Shown here: piece after piece, positions 33,510 through 42,953 of the stretch | Layout of the letters: each line of letters opens with the position of its first letter | Numbering within the stretch: position 1 is the stretch's first letter | NCBI GenBank assembly: GCA_031260285.1 | Contig: JAIRKD010000072.1 | Coordinates: 1 to 64,000 of the forward strand | Origin: Gemmatimonadota bacterium | GTDB taxonomy: Bacteria > Gemmatimonadota > Gemmatimonadetes > Longimicrobiales > Longimicrobiaceae | DNA: 64,000 nt | Reading direction: 5' to 3' | The notes under the pieces: generated by a model | Told to the model about the DNA's origin: nothing | Seen by the model: the letters and a program-made list of their open reading frames with translations, nothing else | The model's database searches: none | Position numbers and translations under genes: made by a program

Positions 33510-33694
33510 AAGGCTCCAGCAAAGGAATCCATCACACAGCCATCCCGAAACGAGCTCGCCCCAGCCCCGCCCGCAACGTCCATGTTCACCACGGTCCAGT
33601 CGTTCCAGACGGTTTCATCCGCCCGGTGAACAAGGCCTTCATACCCGTGTTCACGGGTCACGTTCCGACCGCGCCCGGCACCGGGATTCGGGTA

Positions 33695-33724
33695 TTAAAA
33701 GGACGGAATGCCGGTGCCGTCCTT
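33695..33724 (-). terminator. Rho-independent terminator of the GT4 gene at 33761
   Basis: On the minus strand AAGGACGG pairs with CCGTCCTT around a CACCGGCATT loop, followed by TTAAT. It lies 37 nt past the stop codon, so the GT4 and sugar transferase genes are separate units. Confidence 0.82.
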
Positions 33725-33760
33725 CAGAAGCGCCCTTTCTGCCTCATATATCATGCCGTT

Positions 33761-34921
33761 TCAAGGATGCCGCTCCTGGACCACCCGGCGGTAAACGGAA
33801 TCGTAGGCTTCCCGCCAGCGGTCCGCTCCGTACGCAGTGGCGAGACGTTCAGCCGCTCGATTCGCGCGTTCAGATGCCTTGCCAGGATGATCGCGGACCT
33901 GGCGCAGGGCTTCACTGAGCTCCACGGAGTCTTCCGGCGGAACAAGAACCGCTTCATTCGGGGTGACTACATCCGGTATTCCCCCCACACGGGTGGCAAC
34001 GATTGGTACTCCTGCCGCCATCGCCTCAAAAAGCACCATGGGGGTACCCTCCGTCCGGGAGCTGAGAACCAGCGCATCAAAAGCGCGGATAAGACGTCCC
34101 GCGTCCTCAATGGCACCAGCGAGCCGGAGCGTAGCTTCAGGTCCGGAAGCAACCGGAAGTGCAGCAATCTCCGCCTGCATCACCCCGCCGCCGATCATCA
34201 ATCCGGAGATCTCTCCCGGCCCGGAGCTTTTCAGCTTCCCGATCGCGTCCGCGAAGATGTCCGGGCCTTTCTCTCTTCCGAGACGACCGATGAAACCGGC
34301 GCACCATACGTTGTCAGGAATGCCCAGCTCTGCACGAGCCTCGTGACGATCCAGGAAGGGGATCGGGTCTGCCCAGGCGTTGGGGATGCAGTGGATCTTC
34401 TGATCCGGCACTCTCCGGCTGTTAAGTCTGGCCCGAAGCGGATGTGATACCACAACAACCGCGTCCGCCCGCCGGAATGCCCCGATCTGAAGTGACTCAT
34501 AGAACCGGTTCTTCCAGCCTCCCCCCGTAAACCCGTGTACCGTGGTGACCACGGGAATCTTCAGGGATCGGGCGACGGAGCCATGCAGAACATCCGTCCG
34601 ATACCCATGAGTATGGACGACATCCGGGCGGATATCCGTGAGCAGCTGACGCACCAGCGCTCTCTCCCGGAGGTACTCGCGACCGCCGACAGGGATCACG
34701 GAAGTACGGACCCCTCCCGCTGAAACCGCTTGCAGCAGGGGGTGATCGGCAGCTCCTGCATCAAGAACCGCGGCAACGTGTACTTCGTGGCCCGCACCTG
34801 CCTGCTCCAGGCTGAGCGATCGTACCACACGCTCAAGTCCTCCATACGGTGCCGGAGCGAGCAGATGGACGATACGGAGAGGGCGGGAATCTGAGTCCTT
34901 CCGAGGTAAATCCCGGGTCAC
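33761..34921 (-). CDS. GT4 glycosyltransferase
   Basis: A cytosolic GT-B glycosyltransferase of family GT4, about 386 residues from the GTG at 34921. That start has GGGAG about ten bases upstream; an ATG at 35020 would add 33 low-complexity residues without a ribosome site. N-terminal acceptor domain: 'RIVHLLAPAPYGGLERVVRS', 'DVVHTHGYRTDVLHG'. Donor domain: 'AGFIGRLGREKGPDIFADAI' and the E-x7-E motif in 'SSRTEGTPMVLFEAMAAG'. It likely adds a nucleotide-sugar-derived residue to a lipid-linked intermediate. It is divergent from another GT4 gene at 35417 across about 500 nt. Confidence 0.87.
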   Translation of the reverse strand: MTRDLPRKDSDSRPLRIVHLLAPAPYGGLERVVRSLSLEQAGAGHEVHVAAVLDAGAADHPLLQAVSAGGVRTSVIPVGGREYLRERALVRQLLTDIRPDVVHTHGYRTDVLHGSVARSLKIPVVTTVHGFTGGGWKNRFYESLQIGAFRRADAVVVVSHPLRARLNSRRVPDQKIHCIPNAWADPIPFLDRHEARAELGIPDNVWCAGFIGRLGREKGPDIFADAIGKLKSSGPGEISGLMIGGGVMQAEIAALPVASGPEATLRLAGAIEDAGRLIRAFDALVLSSRTEGTPMVLFEAMAAGVPIVATRVGGIPDVVTPNEAVLVPPEDSVELSEALRQVRDHPGKASERANRAAERLATAYGADRWREAYDSVYRRVVQERHP

Positions 34922-35416
34922 GCGTTGAGAGTCTCCCGAATTCTGGTTCCCCGTGTTCAACCCCGTATGCTCCGCAGTCTCGACCGCTGCAGCTCCCTGT
35001 CGCGAATGGAGATACGGCATAAGGGAGAACGAATGGTGGTGTGTCCTTCTCCATCAATACCGAATCAAACCACATTTCGTTTCGCGTTCATCCTGCCTTC
35101 CCTTTGTGCCGGGGGCCCCGAGGTATCGGGGGCAGGGTGGTATTCAGCGAGATATGTTAGATTGCTGCGGCATACAGATATAGTGTATCCTGATGCTGCG
35201 GGATGGATCCAGCTCCGGGATCCGGATGGAGTACATTGTTCTGTCGGCGGAAGATGGATCGGGGGCAGGTGATTCGGCCGTCAGACTTTTCCGCATACTC
35301 CGGAAGTGGCTCTTGACCCGATCAGCGATGTCGGGGAGGAACTGGAAGGGAGGCCGCGTTTTTAATGTTAATGGTTATTCTGTTGAGGAATCCGTTTTTG
35401 CCTTGTTGAGGATGTC
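34922..35416. other. Divergent intergenic region between two GT4 genes
   Basis: About 500 nt with no credible gene. It becomes AT-richer close to 35355-35400 (TTTTTAATGTTAATGGTTATT), the likeliest promoter zone for the plus-strand GT4 gene. GAGG at 35407 serves its TTG start. Confidence 0.4.
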
Positions 35417-36550
35417 TTGAGTCGTCCGCGTCTACTGGCGGTTTGCACTACCGTTACCTGGCCGATCCGCGAAGGGTTCACTCTTCGGGTTGACGGCCTG
35501 ATCCGGGAGCTTGTCCGGGATTGGGATGTTACGTTCGTGGGCCTGTGTCAGAGCTGTGAGCAGGCCGCTCTGCCTCCCGAGATCCGATTTATAGCGATCC
35601 CCCGAACCTCCACTGCCTTTGAGCCGGATGCCGGGGAACGTGCGGTACTGATCAATACCGCAAAAAAGATGAAGGAAGAGATTTCTCCTGATGCGATGCT
35701 CCTCTGGATGGGACCCGATCTTGAGTTTGTCCGGGTCCTTGGCGGGAAGAGAATGGTGGTTGACCTCGTGGACTGCAGTACGGTATACAGCTGGCTTGCT
35801 CTGCGCGGATCTCGCGGCCTCCGCGGATGGCTCCGGCAGCTGCGCGAGCTGCTCTGGTATATCCGGGCGGAAAGGCAGGTCGGGCGGGAGGCCTCCTCAG
35901 TGGTTGCGGTGGGAGAGCTGGATGCCAGCGTTCTGAGAAAGCTGATCGGGCGCAACAACGTATACGTGGTTCCGAATGGAGTCTGCGTCACCGAATCAGC
36001 GCTGACTTCGGGTCGTGATCCGTCTCCTGTGGTGGTGTTTACCGGGGTGATGGGTTATCCGCCCAATGTGGAAGCGGTGCTCTGGTTTTCGCGCAAGGTG
36101 TGGCCCCTGATCCGCCGGGCCGTTCCGGAGGCGAGGTTCCTGATTGCCGGCCGTAACCCTGTTCCGGAAATCGAGTGTCTCGTGGAGACTCCGGGTATTG
36201 AGGTACTGGGCTCGGTGCCGGATATGGCGGAGATCCTTCGACGTGCCTGGGTCTCGGTCGCTCCCATGCGCAGCGGGACCGGAATCAAGAACAAGGTTCT
36301 GGAAGCCTGGGCGGTAGGAACTCCCGTGGTAATGACTCCATTGGCCGCAAATGGATTGGGCGAGGCAGACGCTATCCGCGCGATGGTCGGGGCTGATCCC
36401 GAGGCGTTTGCGGATCTGGTTGTTTCTCTTCTCAAGGATTCCGATTGTCGCGAGAAGGTCGGGATGGAAGCTCTGGAGCTGGCCCGTGAACGCAGCTGGT
36501 CTACGGTCGCTGCGAATCTTTCCTCTTTGCTGACTCAGGTGTCGACCTGA
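35417..36550 (+). CDS. GT4 glycosyltransferase
   Basis: A 377-residue GT-B glycosyltransferase. The start is TTG at 35417 with GAGG six bases upstream; there is no upstream alternative. 'LLAVCTTVTWPIREGFTLRV' opens the acceptor domain. The donor domain has 'VVFTGVMGYPPNVEAVLWFS' and 'SVAPMRSGTGIKNKVLEAWA', the G-x-G-x-KNK-x-LEA form of the nucleotide-sugar site seen in GT4 enzymes from exopolysaccharide loci. A strong terminator follows, so it is a single-gene unit. Presumed role: sugar addition to a polyprenyl-linked glycan; the sugar is not predictable. Confidence 0.88.
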   Translation: MSRPRLLAVCTTVTWPIREGFTLRVDGLIRELVRDWDVTFVGLCQSCEQAALPPEIRFIAIPRTSTAFEPDAGERAVLINTAKKMKEEISPDAMLLWMGPDLEFVRVLGGKRMVVDLVDCSTVYSWLALRGSRGLRGWLRQLRELLWYIRAERQVGREASSVVAVGELDASVLRKLIGRNNVYVVPNGVCVTESALTSGRDPSPVVVFTGVMGYPPNVEAVLWFSRKVWPLIRRAVPEARFLIAGRNPVPEIECLVETPGIEVLGSVPDMAEILRRAWVSVAPMRSGTGIKNKVLEAWAVGTPVVMTPLAANGLGEADAIRAMVGADPEAFADLVVSLLKDSDCREKVGMEALELARERSWSTVAANLSSLLTQVST

Positions 36551-36576
36551 GATCAACCCAGGTTCCCGGTACGAAG

Positions 36577-36621
36577 AAGGCCGCCATCGGAAAGATTTCT
36601 GATGGCGGCCTTCTCTTTTTT
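36577..36621 (+). terminator. Rho-independent terminator
   Basis: AAGGCCGCCATC (36577-36588) pairs perfectly with GATGGCGGCCTT (36601-36612), followed by CTCTTTTTT. It ends the GT4 unit and may also serve the convergent wzt gene. Confidence 0.95.
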
Positions 36622-36677
36622 GCAACCGAGCCTGCACAGTTACGCGGTTGTCATAAATGCGTTGACGGTCAGGGCCG

Positions 36678-37889
36678 TCAGTCGCGGGTATGAACAACAG
36701 GATTTACCGCGAGATCCGCGATTCCGTCATAGGTCCGATTCTCTTCCACAGTAAGCATTGCTGCCGGTGAAAGGGAGGAGAGCCGGGTCTGTGTCGGGTT
36801 GTGAAATACCTCAAGCTTCAGGTGATATTGCCCGCGCGTGAGATTGGCGGACAGGTCCAAGTCGATCTCGATTTCGTTGCCCGGAGCAACCTGATTGATA
36901 TGGGTCTCTTCATCCCGGAAGTTTCCATCATAGACGGTGAGCATATCTGTGGACCGGTAGCAGACCAGAGTCAGGTTGATCCCCTCCACCGCTTCGCGGA
37001 CCATATACCGGGCCCGCAGGGTGAGCCGGCGGCCGGGCTCGACTACTGAAACCGGTTCTCCGGTGATGGAGTCAAGCAGCCGCGCCTCCACAACGTCAAT
37101 CGGAGATCCGGAATCCGTCTGCTCGCGGACCATCGCTGTCTCAAGGTAGCGGCGGATCACCTCCGCCGGCTGGCCGATTGCCTGTGTTGCTCCTTTGAGG
37201 AAAAGCGCCTGGTCACACAGCTGTGAGATCGCCTGAAGGTTGTGTGATACAAAAACCAGGGCAACTCCGCGCTGCTTGAACTCTAGCATTCTCCGGATGC
37301 ATCGCTCCTGGAAAGCAGCATCACCCACACTGAGCACCTCATCAATAATGAGCACATCAGGATCGAGGTGTGCTGCGATGGAGAACCCGAGTCGGGCGTT
37401 CATACCGGAGGAGTACCGCTTGACGGGGCTGTCCACAAACGATTCCACCCCGGCAAAGGCGATGATCTCATCCACTTTTTCGCGGATCTCCCGGTGCTTC
37501 ATCCCCATGATCGTGCCCTGGAGAAAGATGTTTTCACGCCCGGTAAGGTCTGGGTGAAAGCCAGCCGCGATCTCGATCAATGCCCCGATACGTCCCTTGA
37601 CCCGGAACTCACCGCGAGTAGGTCGGAGGACTTTTGTAAGCAGCTTGAGTGTCGTGGATTTTCCTGCGCCATTCGGGCCGATAACGCCTAATGCCCGTCC
37701 TTCCATTACTTCAAACGAAACGTCCTGGACCGCCCAGAATTCCCGCTCTCCAAGAGCCGCTGATTCACTTTTCCCTCTTCCAACCATTCGGGCGGCCGCG
37801 GCGGGAATCAGATCACGCAGGCTGTCATAACGCTCACCCCGGCGGAACTTCTTCCAGACATGATCAAAAACAATCTTCGGTTCACTCAT
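36678..37889 (-). CDS. wzt: Polysaccharide ABC exporter ATPase (Wzt-like)
   Basis: A 403-residue ATPase powering export of a lipid-linked glycan across the inner membrane. ABC motifs: Walker A 'GPNGAGKSTTLK' (about 70), signature 'YSSGMNARLGFS' (about 160), Walker B 'DVLIIDEVLSVGD' (about 180), H-loop 'FVSHNLQAI'. Residues about 255-403 form a C-terminal beta domain ('GRRLTLRARYMVREAVEGIN', 'GQYHLKLEVFHNPTQTRLSS') matching the Wzt substrate-binding tail that reads the glycan's end modification. Such tails suggest a polymer capped before export. The permease gene lies upstream on the same strand (gap 71 nt). The coding end faces the GT4 terminator. Confidence 0.92.
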   Translation of the reverse strand: MSEPKIVFDHVWKKFRRGERYDSLRDLIPAAAARMVGRGKSESAALGEREFWAVQDVSFEVMEGRALGVIGPNGAGKSTTLKLLTKVLRPTRGEFRVKGRIGALIEIAAGFHPDLTGRENIFLQGTIMGMKHREIREKVDEIIAFAGVESFVDSPVKRYSSGMNARLGFSIAAHLDPDVLIIDEVLSVGDAAFQERCIRRMLEFKQRGVALVFVSHNLQAISQLCDQALFLKGATQAIGQPAEVIRRYLETAMVREQTDSGSPIDVVEARLLDSITGEPVSVVEPGRRLTLRARYMVREAVEGINLTLVCYRSTDMLTVYDGNFRDEETHINQVAPGNEIEIDLDLSANLTRGQYHLKLEVFHNPTQTRLSSLSPAAMLTVEENRTYDGIADLAVNPVVHTRD

Positions 37890-37960
37890 CAGTCAGATCC
37901 GCAGAGTATTGGGATGATTTCCATGGTCATCAGATAATCGCGCACGGCGCCTGTTTGAAC

Positions 37961-38761
37961 TCAGACCCGTTCCGCGAACATATGTTCGGCCCGATGGAAA
38001 ATCAGCCAGCTGAGGCCGAAGAAGAACATCCCCGCCAGGGCCGAGAGGAGAAAGCCCTGAGTCAGTACCGGGGTGTTATAGAAAAGCGCGTTTCGATAAG
38101 CGTCGATAACCGCGCTGATCGGGTTGAGCCTCATGATCAGGCCCACCGCTCCGGAAAACTCTGATGAGGGGTACAGTGCGGTGGTCGAAAACATAGCGAC
38201 CGTCAGCAGACCTTCAACGATATACTTCACATCCCGGAAGAAGAGGTTCGCCGCTGCGAGTACAAACGAAGCCGCTGCCGTCCAGAGGATGTGTACCAGA
38301 AAAATGAGTGGCAGCAGTATAACCTGAACCCCTGGCATCACTCCGTACCAGACCATCAATCCGATAACTACCAGTCCCGCGACCAGTGAGTCCACAAAAC
38401 ACACCAGTACCTGCGAGAGAGGGAAAATCTCCCGCGGGAAGTATACCTTCGAAACGAGAGCGGTATTGCCAGACAGCGAGATACTCGCGAACCGGATGGA
38501 GATCGCAAAAAAGTTCCAGGCGAGAACCCCGGTGAAAGCAAACAGCGGATAGGGGATTCCCGGGTCAAAATTGCTGACGCGCGAGATCACGGTCGCAAAA
38601 ATCCCGGTCTGGATCAGCGGCATGAATACCGCCCAGGCGAACCCCATCACGGTCTGCTTGTAGCGAAGCAGCAGATCCCGCTTTGTCATCTGTACAAGCA
38701 GGCTCCGGAAGCGGATCTGCTCCTCCACCATCTCTCTGACTTCGGCGGCAAGCGTCGCCAA
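37961..38761 (-). CDS. wzm: Polysaccharide ABC exporter permease (Wzm-like)
   Basis: A 266-residue inner-membrane permease of the ABC-2 type, partner of the ATPase encoded downstream. An N-terminal amphipathic stretch ('FRSLLVQMTKRDLLLRYKQT') leads into six membrane segments, including 'VMGFAWAVFMPLIQTGIFAT', 'VQVILLPLIFLVHILWTAAA' and the C-terminal 'FLLSALAGMFFFGLSWLIFH'. 'RDVKYIVEGLLTVAMFSTTA' and 'LNPISAVIDAYRNALF' are typical of the Wzm/TagG group. Together the pair forms a Wzm/Wzt exporter. The start codon lies in a roughly 300-nt divergent region shared with the GT4 gene at 39059. Confidence 0.92.
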   Translation of the reverse strand: MATLAAEVREMVEEQIRFRSLLVQMTKRDLLLRYKQTVMGFAWAVFMPLIQTGIFATVISRVSNFDPGIPYPLFAFTGVLAWNFFAISIRFASISLSGNTALVSKVYFPREIFPLSQVLVCFVDSLVAGLVVIGLMVWYGVMPGVQVILLPLIFLVHILWTAAASFVLAAANLFFRDVKYIVEGLLTVAMFSTTALYPSSEFSGAVGLIMRLNPISAVIDAYRNALFYNTPVLTQGFLLSALAGMFFFGLSWLIFHRAEHMFAERV

Positions 38762-39058
38762 TTCTACCTGCCTGTATCTGAGGTTTGGTCGCGTTTCTGT
38801 CGAATCAGGGATCCGGCTGCGACATGATTCCCGTAAGTTTCCATACCGCCCCGGCCTATCGGTAACATCATGCTTGAAACATGGTTACGCCGGAGTCCGC
38901 AGAAGGTGCCTCCCGTACCCCGGTATCCCTGTCCGCGATCCCATACCCCCACGGGTATCTGCTGATCACACGTCTGCTCATTATATTGATCAGCCGGACC
39001 GCACCGCATGGTGCCCGTTGCCCTTCGGGGTTCCGTCTCTTTCAGGACAGCTGTCTTG

Positions 39059-40198
39059 ATGCGTCGCCAGCGAATCCTTCATCTCATCGATACCGGTGGC
39101 CCGGGTGGCGCCGAGACGGTGCTTGTAAACCTCGTTGCAGGGCTCGGCACCGAGCGGTGGGAGCATCATGTCGCTGTCCCGCTTCGTGACTGGCTTTACA
39201 ATACGCTGGAGGAGCGGGACATCCCTGTCACCGTGCTCCCATCCGAGGGCGCGTTTGACGTCCGGTACCTCCGGGGAATCATCCGGACGATCCGTGACCT
39301 GCGGATCGATATTATTCAGACTCACCTGTTTACGTCTGCGGTTTACGGCGCAGTCGCGGGTGTGGTCACCGGCGTTCCCATCGTATCCACGATTCATGGA
39401 ATTGTGGATACCGGTCCGGATAACCTGAAGCGCAAAGTGAAGTTCCGGATCATCAACCGGTCCCGGAACCGGATCGTGCTGGTCTCCCGGCTTCTCAAGG
39501 ACGCGCTTGCGGAACAGGCCCGTCTGCGGGAGAAGATCCAGACCGTGATCCACAACGGAATCGATACGACGATCTATCATCCTGCTCGTGATACAGGGTT
39601 CCGGCAGGAGCTCAACCTTCCGGAGGATGCGATTCTGATTGGCGCGCTCGGGAATGTCCGTGTCCCGAAGGATTACGGGAACCTCCTCAATGCAGCAGCG
39701 ATCCTCAAGGCCCGCTCTTCCCGGTATCATGTTGCGATTGTGGGAGATACGGAGTGGGAGCCGGAACTCTACCAGGAGCTGCTCGCCCGGCGCGCGGAGC
39801 TGGGGCTGGAGAAGACGGTGACCTTCACCGGGTTCCGTCCTGATACCGCGCGGCTGCTCAACAACTTTGATCTGTACGTGATGAGCTCCGAGCGGGAAGG
39901 ACTGCCGCTCGCGCTTGCGCAGGGGATGTCTACCGGGCTGCCGGTTGTTTCCACCCGGGCTGGAGGTGCCCAGGAGTTGATCACTTCGGGCCGGGACGGG
40001 CTGCTGGTTCCGGTCCGGGACCCGGTCGCACTGGCTGATGCGATTGATTCGCTGGCGCGGGATCCGTCGCGTATGGCAGAGTTCGGGTTTGCTGCGCGCC
40101 GGACGATCGAGGAGAACTTCGCTATCGGGAAGATGGTGGCCCGGTATGAGGGGCTCTATCATGAGCTTCTGGGGATTACCCCTTCAGCGGGAGTATGA
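39059..40198 (+). CDS. GT4 glycosyltransferase with altered E-x7-E motif
   Basis: A 379-residue GT-B glycosyltransferase. 'RILHLIDTGGPGGAETVLVN' opens the acceptor domain, and 'VIHNGIDTTIYHP' marks the domain link. The donor motif reads 'SSEREGLPLALAQGMSTG': the first Glu is there, but Gln stands where the second Glu of E-x7-E is usual. This is tolerated in some relatives, so activity is not excluded. ATG 39059 matches the homology start; ATG 39008 would add 17 residues. Its stop overlaps the start of the ATP-grasp gene (ATGA at 40195-40198), indicating coupled translation. Likely step: sugar addition to the lipid-linked intermediate. Confidence 0.85.
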   Translation: MRRQRILHLIDTGGPGGAETVLVNLVAGLGTERWEHHVAVPLRDWLYNTLEERDIPVTVLPSEGAFDVRYLRGIIRTIRDLRIDIIQTHLFTSAVYGAVAGVVTGVPIVSTIHGIVDTGPDNLKRKVKFRIINRSRNRIVLVSRLLKDALAEQARLREKIQTVIHNGIDTTIYHPARDTGFRQELNLPEDAILIGALGNVRVPKDYGNLLNAAAILKARSSRYHVAIVGDTEWEPELYQELLARRAELGLEKTVTFTGFRPDTARLLNNFDLYVMSSEREGLPLALAQGMSTGLPVVSTRAGGAQELITSGRDGLLVPVRDPVALADAIDSLARDPSRMAEFGFAARRTIEENFAIGKMVARYEGLYHELLGITPSAGV

Positions 40199-41343
40199 GA
40201 CGGGGAATGGCGACCATTCTGGTGACGGACGGAGAACAGCGGGCGGCACTGGCGATCACCCGCTCCCTCGGACGTGCGGGGTACAGGGTTGTTGTCCTGA
40301 GCGCGTCCGGCCGGAGTCTCGCGGGTGCTTCCCGTTACGCTGTGCGTGACGTGGCTGTGCCACCGGCCGGCGGGGATCCGGAAGCTTTCCTGGCGGGGGT
40401 GGTCCAGCTTGCGGCAGAAGAAAAAGCCGAAATGCTCTTTCCGGTCACGGAAGAAGCGCTTCTCGTGCTGCTGGCGCACCGGGACGCGGTTCCAGCTGCA
40501 ATCCCCTTTGCGGATCTCGATCATTTCCGTGCGGTCTCGGACAAGAACCATGTTCTGGGTGTTGCTCAATCCATCGGGATCCGTGTTCCCATCCAGTATG
40601 AGCTGAATACTCCGGACGATCCACCTCCTCCGCTCTCTGTTCCTTTTGTTCTGAAGCCGATCCGTTCCGTCTGGACAGCGCCGGATGGTACCCGGGGTCG
40701 GGTATCGGTGAAGTGGGTTCGCAGCCGGGAGGCTTATGAGCGTACCCTGCGTACTTTTCCGCCACCGGCGTTCCCGATTCTCGCGCAGGAGGCGATCACC
40801 GGTCCGGGTACGGGTGTCTTTCTCATGCTTCATGAGGGACGGGTTCTGGCCCGGTTTGCCCACTGTCGTCTGCTTGAAAAGCCGCCTTCAGGCGGGGTCA
40901 GCGTGCTCAGCCGGAGCGAGGTGATGGATGAAGAACTCTTCGAAAAATCCGTCCGTCTTCTTGAAACGTTAGGCTGGTCGGGTGTGGCGATGGTGGAGTT
41001 CAAGCGTGATGCCTCCACCGGCGAAGCGGTGCTGATGGAGATCAACGGGCGGTTCTGGGGCTCTCTTCAGCTCGCGATTGACGCGGGCGTGGACTTCCCG
41101 GCGCTCCTCGCCGCCGCGACGCTGGGTGAGCGCCCCGCACCGGTGATGACGTACCGGCCGGTGAGGATGCGATGGGAATGGGGGCTGGTGGATCACTTCG
41201 GAATCCGGATGAAGACGGGCGGTCGCTTCAGCGCTCTTTCGGATGTCCTGAAGGGGGTCTTTGCGCGGGGTGAAGTCCTGCGGCTGAACGACCCGAAGCC
41301 GTTCCTGCGTGAGACAATGGAATGGTTCCGGGCGCTCCGGTAA
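40195..41343 (+). CDS. ATP-grasp ligase (carbamoyl-phosphate-synthase-like)
   Basis: A 382-residue cytosolic ATP-grasp enzyme, which would join a carboxylate (as acyl phosphate) to an amine or similar nucleophile. N-terminal pre-ATP domain: 'MATILVTDGEQRAALAITRS' with 'LGRAGYRVVVLSAS'. Middle: 'SVPFVLKPIRSVWTAPDG' provides the ATP-binding Lys. C-terminal metal site: 'AMVEFKRDASTGEAVLMEIN' and 'GRFWGSLQLAIDAGVDFP'. Stand-alone members of this group are common in exopolysaccharide clusters and may decorate glycans with amino acids. Translation is coupled to the upstream GT4 gene. Substrate unknown. Confidence 0.82.
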   Translation: MRRGMATILVTDGEQRAALAITRSLGRAGYRVVVLSASGRSLAGASRYAVRDVAVPPAGGDPEAFLAGVVQLAAEEKAEMLFPVTEEALLVLLAHRDAVPAAIPFADLDHFRAVSDKNHVLGVAQSIGIRVPIQYELNTPDDPPPPLSVPFVLKPIRSVWTAPDGTRGRVSVKWVRSREAYERTLRTFPPPAFPILAQEAITGPGTGVFLMLHEGRVLARFAHCRLLEKPPSGGVSVLSRSEVMDEELFEKSVRLLETLGWSGVAMVEFKRDASTGEAVLMEINGRFWGSLQLAIDAGVDFPALLAAATLGERPAPVMTYRPVRMRWEWGLVDHFGIRMKTGGRFSALSDVLKGVFARGEVLRLNDPKPFLRETMEWFRALR

Positions 41344-41509
41344 GGTTGATGACCGTCATCTGTAACACGATCGGACACGACCGGGCCTGATCTCCTATCT
41401 GCTGTCTTGCCAAGGCCTTGTGGAACATCGGTTAGCCGGCTCGGTATCCATGATCGCATGGAAAGAATGCTTTCCGAATCTATCTTCGAATTTAATGGGA
41501 CTCCGGAGA

Positions 41510-41532
41510 AGCCATTGAACGCCAATGGCTTA
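41510..41532 (+). other. 9-bp hairpin in the wzy leader
   Basis: AAGCCATTG (41510-41518) pairs perfectly with CAATGGCTT (41524-41532). It lies 36 nt before the start of the polymerase gene in a gene-free 224-nt leader. Possible attenuator or weak terminator. Confidence 0.4.
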
Positions 41533-41567
41533 TTGGATCGAGTCCTGTCAGATGCAGGAGCGCGACG

Positions 41568-42953
41568 ATGAGAGGTGGACTCGCCCGGCCAGGAGCTGGA
41601 CCGAGGGATGCAGGGCAACCCCGATCCGCGGAAGCTGGAGGGCTCACAGGGTCGCCTGGTTTGACCTCGGCGCCGCTGAAGGCTGATTTCCTCGTCTGGT
41701 CTGTGGCTGTAGCGCTTCTTTCGTATGTCTGGCGGGTCCACGATGTCTTTCCGATTCTGGGAAAATTGAAGTTCTCGTTGATGATTACGGGAATTCTGGT
41801 TTTTGTCTATTTCCTGGACTCTGATCGACGCAGGAAGCTTGAGACCGTCCGGCATCCGATTTCAACAGTGGTAGTCTTTATTACCGCTTTAATCGCGATA
41901 TCGATTACCACCAGCCTGAACCGGGATTTCAGCTTCAATCTTTTTGTAAAGGATCATCTGCGGAATATCCTGCTGATGGCTATACTGGTGGCAAGCGTCC
42001 GTGGATTCAACGATCTCAGGGTCTACGTGCTTACGTTTATCGTCGGTAGCCTGATCTTCAATCAGAATGTTCTTCGAACGGCGTCCCTTGACGGAGGAGG
42101 GCGTTTGATAGACGTCCTCTACTACGACGCCAATGATCTGGCCATGCTGATGGCGATGACGGTTCCGCTGATCCTGTTTTTCGTCGTCAGAGGCCGGCCG
42201 GCTACGAAGATGTTTGCTGTCCTGTGTCTCGCGGTAAACGTACTGGTGTTTTTGAGAGCTGGCTCACGGGGTGGGTTTCTAGGACTTCTTGCCGTCGGAT
42301 TATACCTGTTGTTTCAGTTTTCAGCTGTCAGGAAGCCGACACGCTTCGCTGCCGTCGGAGTCATTGCCGTATTGATGATGACTCTGGCAGGAAATCAGTT
42401 CTGGGGAACCATGGGGACGCTTCTCAACCTCCAGGGAGATTACAACATGCAGGGCGAGAACGGTCGTAAGGCCGTATGGTTGCGGGGTATTGACTATATG
42501 ATGCAAAGGCCGGTTACGGGTGTGGGCTTCCAGGCATTCCCTACCGCAGAGGGTACGATCTCCGCGCACGCGGATCGGCAGATGTATGGTCTCGGCGTAA
42601 AGTGGTCAGCCGCTCATAATTCATTTATCCAGATCGGAGCAGAGCTCGGAATCTCCGGACTCGTCGCTTTCCTTGTACTTCTGGGGTACGCAGTATTTAC
42701 GGCACAGCGTCTCGGGCAAAGGCGGAATCCGGATGGAAGTGTTCCGGATGAAGCGGTTATGGCTCAGGGGCTTGTAGGTGCCGTCATTGCTTATGGCGTC
42801 TGTGGTTTCTTCCTTTCGCAGGCATATGCGTGTGTTTCGTTTATGCTGTTCGCCATGATTGTGGCGCTTGATAAGGTCTGCCGTATGAAAGACACTGAAT
42901 CGGCTCGGGGTAACATGTCCTGGGCGCATGGTACGATCCGACTCCGGGGATGA
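41568..42953 (+). CDS. O-antigen polymerase/ligase-like membrane protein
   Basis: A 461-residue polytopic membrane protein of the Wzy/WaaL superfamily, likely polymerising lipid-linked repeat units or ligating a finished glycan on the periplasmic side. A polar N-terminus of about 38 residues precedes roughly ten to twelve hydrophobic segments. The conserved core is visible: 'FLRAGSRGGFLGLLAVGLYL' (Arg-containing periplasmic loop start), 'GENGRKAVWLRGIDYMM' with 'RPVTGVGFQAF' (periplasmic loop), and 'SAAHNSFIQIGAELGISGLV' (H-N-S motif). AGGAG lies six bases before the ATG. Its stop overlaps the start of the next GT2 gene by ATGA, so the two are coupled. Polymerase versus ligase cannot be decided. 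Confidence 0.85.
   Translation: MRGGLARPGAGPRDAGQPRSAEAGGLTGSPGLTSAPLKADFLVWSVAVALLSYVWRVHDVFPILGKLKFSLMITGILVFVYFLDSDRRRKLETVRHPISTVVVFITALIAISITTSLNRDFSFNLFVKDHLRNILLMAILVASVRGFNDLRVYVLTFIVGSLIFNQNVLRTASLDGGGRLIDVLYYDANDLAMLMAMTVPLILFFVVRGRPATKMFAVLCLAVNVLVFLRAGSRGGFLGLLAVGLYLLFQFSAVRKPTRFAAVGVIAVLMMTLAGNQFWGTMGTLLNLQGDYNMQGENGRKAVWLRGIDYMMQRPVTGVGFQAFPTAEGTISAHADRQMYGLGVKWSAAHNSFIQIGAELGISGLVAFLVLLGYAVFTAQRLGQRRNPDGSVPDEAVMAQGLVGAVIAYGVCGFFLSQAYACVSFMLFAMIVALDKVCRMKDTESARGNMSWAHGTIRLRG

Noticed and set aside
38990-40162. 390-residue minus-strand frame inside the GT4 gene
   Set aside because: Antisense shadow; the sense frame has GT4 motifs and an ATGA overlap with the next gene.
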